Assembly (NCBI GenBank): GCA_000181795.3
Contig: CM012953.1
Span: forward strand, 9,660,893-9,724,892
Source of the DNA: Trichinella spiralis
Lineage: Eukaryota; Nematoda; Enoplea; Trichinellida; Trichinellidae
Reading direction: 5' to 3'
DNA: 64,000 bases
Position numbers and translations under genes: made by a program. Each line of letters starts with the position of its first letter. Position 1 is the first letter of the stretch. The notes beneath the pieces were generated by a model. It searched no databases and was not told where the DNA came from. It saw only the letters and a list, made by a program, of their open reading frames with translations. Shown here one piece after another: positions 59,910 to 64,000 of the stretch.

Positions 59910-62900
59910 TTGCTTATATCATCATACACGTACTTTGTTGATTATACATATTGGGATCCTATACATATGCATGTATTTATATAGTCGATTGTTCATTTGC
60001 TGCTTTGTCTAAATTTAAAAATTATTCATTTTTTTATTGCTAAATTATATTATGTTAAAATATATGAAGCAAGCATGTTATATTCTTTAATTTGCCTCAA
60101 ATTGAAATCTACACAAATTGATTTTTTAATAAATGATAATAATAATGAATAATTAGTATGAATGATGAATAATGAGTAATATTTAGCATAAACAAACATA
60201 TGAATATTGTCATCGCTTTCTCATGTTGTATACTTTCTACATTTGCTACTTTTAACCAACTATGATAATATTAATAATAGAATAAATAAAATGACATAAA
60301 TAGATATTTATTCATAATTATTCTATGAATTGTAAATGCCATTTTCTGCTACAGTTGAATGTGTGAGTTATGGTTAAAAAAATTAGCAGCGTCAGACGGA
60401 TAACTATAAAAGAAATAATGATTAGTAATTGTACATATGTTAAATTTAAGCATGCTTAAAATTAAAAAAAGAAATACAAGGTGACATGTCTGGTTAGTGA
60501 ATCTTAAATTCAAAATAAGTAATTGTCGAAGGTTTTACATGACTGGAAACTTTTATTTGTTCACGGTTACAGTAATTCAGACTTTTATTTCAGATTGATG
60601 CGTTTCTTGTCTAACTGGTACTTCAAGTGGGAGCCTTTTCAAAAGAGACTCCATTTATAGTATTTTTTTTCTTTACTACTTTTCGGTGCACAAAAGCACA
60701 TTGTATCTAGCAGAACAGAGGTTAAACTCAGACCTCTTTTAATAAAATGATTATTTATCAATTTTGAAACACAATGAATAATAATTCTCTGGGCAGATAA
60801 ATAAATTTGTGATAGTTTTATTTTGGAATTAACTTCTATTAAATAATTATTTTTGACATTTTTAACGACAATTTATAATACTGTTGTTATAATTCGTTCA
60901 TATTATAGAAAATATTTTGCACGAGTTTTGTATGATGATATATTATTTAATTAATGACGCATTTCAGTTAAATATGTTTTGATGTGGAATTAAAACTGAT
61001 GCTCAAATTTGAAGTTATTTCAGTTATAAATATACACAATATTGAATAATGTGAATTATAGTATCTTTTTGTAGTAATTGTTGAAGAAGAAATAAATAAA
61101 ATCTATAATGTTGATTTGTAAAGTTTCTCTATTTAAACAGGTGTTTTAAGATTGTGATCACTTCATAAAAGGATATTATTCTTTTGCCTCACACTACTGT
61201 GTATTATTATCTCCTGCATGTATGTAACATGGCTTCAGTGGTTTATCTGCCGAATTATTTGCATAATGCAGCTCTGTTCGATAATAAGAGACTGATATCT
61301 TTTAGTCAATAATCTGTCAATGCATGATTATTTAAAACGTTCAAGAAATTAAAACTAAAACCATATTTGTGTCATCAATATGTTTGTTGAATAATGTTAG
61401 TAACAAAAATTTCTTTTATTTTTTTGAAAAGGCAAAATAAAAATGTAATTAATTAATAGTTATTGATTAAAAAGTAATAGCATTCAAGTCGATTCTAATT
61501 ACGTTAAATGGGCATACGTCAAAGTACAGAAAGTTGTATCTCCGTGATCGAAGATTAGAATTTTGTTAAACAATCATAGTATTGCGGCTGCACTTTTCAG
61601 CACATCTGTCAGCTTTAAGTCTGGCATATTCTGTGAATGAAACTTTTTTTAATTTAAATGTGCATAAAAAATACATTTAAGATTACTTTGTCGCGTGGAA
61701 AATTATTTTGGATGAAAGTGAAATTAGTCGATCATCTTGACATAATAATCTAAGAGCGTATTGATTGATTCGAAAGATTTTTTAAACTTTATAATAAAAC
61801 TGTTTTCAAAATTATTCATAAAGCCAAATTAGTAAATACTGTACTGTTTCACTAGTTTTTGCAACGATATTCATACTTAATAAGAAAATATTTAAGAAAT
61901 GATTTGCAAAATTTATGCAATTGTGTTAATCAGAATGAAGCATTGTGAAATAGCAATTGCAAACAAAAGCTTTTCATATAAAAGTATTCCTTCACACGTG
62001 GAATATGACAACAGCAATGTAAGCTGAAGATAAATTTGATTAAAAAAAGATTTGTTACAAATTGGCGTTGATTGATTTCCAAAATGAATTATCAACGTCG
62101 AAAAAGTAATATATATACATTTCTGAACAAGCTCATTAATACATGTCTGTTTCTGGTGTCACGCACAAGGCAGTTTTTGAAAATTGAGCATTGCCAAATT
62201 GAACACAGGTTTATCATTCATCAGAAAATGTTGTGTACTCGAAATGCACTGGGCAGACACTTTTCACCAGGGAGCACCTCTAATTTTCCACTTTACATTT
62301 TATTTTTTCCTGAATACTTTGTCTTTCTATTACATATTTATTTATTTATTTATTTATTTAAATACAGCTTGTATTCTGTGTTTATTCTATTTTTTGAACA
62401 TGAAACTTTTTTTTCAGATTATTCGCTGCAGTGCAAATTGGAAAGCATAAACAGCTGCTAAATATATACAGCTTCGAATAAAAGTAAGAATTTTTGGCTT
62501 TTTCCTTTTTGTCATATTTCAGTTTTGAAACTTTTTATTCATTTTTATTTGTTAATGAAATCAGAAAAATAAAATATTTTATTTACTGAATTATGTTCAG
62601 TTAAGGTAGAAAGCTTTATACTTTTCAGCTCAGCTTCTTTCCTCAGTGGCTTTTCTTTTTCATTTTGATATAATAAATTATTCTGCTTGGCAGCTTTTCT
62701 CAATAGCGCATGTAAACATTTCTGTGTCGCTTGAAAATATTAATGTCTATATTTTCCAATGAGCACAATCGATGATTTATAAATCATGAGCGGCAGTTAC
62801 TTGTTAATGAATATGCTTTCAATTAATATTAAATAGAAAATTATTTAATGACATAAAAATTGTTCTACAAGATAAGCATTAAAAATGAATTATTAAAAGT

Positions 62901-64000
62901 TTTCTTTTCTATTTTCCTACGGAATCTGTTTTATTATTTGCAAAATAGCTACTGTAGCTGTAGTTACAATAATGCTTTTATAACATTTAACTAAATATGA
63001 AAGTTGCCATAAACAATTTTTTAATATTTATTTTCATGTTAATAGTCTTTATTAAATGATAGTCAATTTGGCAGTATACATTGGTGTTATAAAAATATGC
63101 ACGCATATTTACTTGTTAAAAATAAAAATGCACTTTTTGAATTTCAAAGTTGAACAGTGGACTTTATTATGGCAAAAATTATTCCAAAAAATTCAGCTGG
63201 AAAGCGCTTATTATACTTTAAAAGATAGTATGAAATTTTATTCCATCAAATGTACATAAATGATGAATACATTTGCATGCATTAAAGATGAACGGTTTAT
63301 ACACAAAATGTTGAATAAATGGCAGATTTGTTTATGCTTAATGTTTTCATGGGGACATATATAATAAAAAATAAATGAATATTCATTTAAATTTAAATTT
63401 AAATTCAGACCATTTGCTTCGAAGACTTGATCTTAGTTGTAATTTCCAATTTGCATCACCTGCCTCACCTCAGCGGGTTGTTTCATCTGTTTCTTTACAA
63501 CACTGCTAAACAATTGCAAATATATTTTCAGTATACTTTTAGTTGGAGTTCTTTTTTTTCTTGCATTTTATCGTGAAAAAGTTTTAATTATATATTTTTT
63601 TATTAAACTGTACAAAATTGATCAAGAATAAGCTGCTGTTTAGTTTAAATTTCAAACAAGCCACAGAAATGATAAGTTTCAAAATCATTGTTTATGAAGA
63701 GACACTGTCACTGATTGTTTTTTTGCTATTCAGTTTTTTAAGACTTTTCTGTTTCACTTTCAATTTTCAGACTGTGCAATTTTAATTTGGCTAATTCCTT
63801 TTTTTGGCAGTTGCATTGAAATTGAAAATTTTTCAACCAAGACAACAAATTCAAGGCGAATTGCTTGTCTAGTTTCAAATGAAAAAAAAAATTTTTTTTT
63901 CCATTTTCAAATTTTTATTTCACTTCATGATTACAATTCATGAAAAGTGCCAAGTTCAGAGCAGTAATTGTTCTGCTGGGAAAATTTTTTTGAGACAAAC
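59910..64000. other. AT-rich stretch to the window end
   Basis: About 4 kb of AT-rich DNA, with (TTTA)n at about 62336-62360 and a (TTTAAA)n run near 63385-63404. The longest plus frame (62072-62461) is Phe/Leu/Tyr-rich, as expected from AT-driven sequence. I see no supported gene. If the 59.4-59.9 kb island is a 5' exon, this would be its intron. Confidence 0.55.

Noticed and set aside
62072-62461. 129-residue plus frame near the right end
   Set aside because: Composition is Phe/Leu/Tyr/Ile-rich as expected for AT-rich DNA and part of it reads through a (TTTA)n tract. No splice or start support.
1-64000. Old viral copies, LTR elements, Polinton-like elements, CRISPR arrays or operon-like prokaryotic DNA
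   Set aside because: No reverse transcriptase, integrase, capsid or transposase frame, no long direct terminal repeats and no regularly spaced repeats were seen.

Overview
This is an AT-rich eukaryotic window with GT-AG introns, and it looks like nematode DNA. The main reason is the large fibronectin-III membrane protein in its right half, which matches nematode myotactin (LET-805). Gene density is low and the introns and intergenic stretches are long, so this is not a very compact genome. I cannot name the species.

Layout: 1-7000 is mostly AT-rich intergenic DNA. It holds a GC-richer open stretch at the left edge, a (TA)n microsatellite and a perfect 154-bp inverted repeat (4488-4641 and 5450-5603). 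A GC-richer promoter-like island leads into an eight-exon TRPC-type cation channel gene (7411-14567, +, 954 residues). Its 3.7-kb first intron carries two minus-strand coding-looking segments. Facing the channel gene tail to tail is a one-exon minus-strand gene (14972-15331) with the DPRSPS..GI.RTPI motif of CDCA3/Tome-1.

After about 3.4 kb of featureless AT-rich DNA comes the let-805 gene (19357-52432, +). I could trace about 75 exons whose phases all agree and which close on one stop, giving about 4,700 residues. The protein has a signal peptide on its own exon 6 kb upstream, about 37 FN3 domains, a membrane-proximal domain like that of receptor tyrosine phosphatases, one transmembrane helix and a cytoplasmic tail of about 640 residues with four GYxxGFRDG motifs. 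In its C-terminal two-thirds the FN3 array is a higher-order repeat of six domain types in the order A-B-C-D-E-F. One F module is missing in one unit and F-like modules are multiplied at the end.

Tail to tail with let-805 is a small minus-strand ORF (52984-53229) with a poly(A) signal just past its stop. Further right, a two-exon minus-strand model (56746-57177) would encode a small secreted protein. At 59.4-59.9 kb a GC-richer island ending in a donor-like site may be a 5' exon of a gene beyond the window. The rest of the right end is AT-rich with microsatellites.

The two large genes are not a functional unit in any obvious way: a plasma-membrane calcium-permeable channel and an epidermal-muscle attachment protein. 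I saw no viral element, no autonomous transposon ORF, no tRNA or rRNA gene and no CRISPR array.
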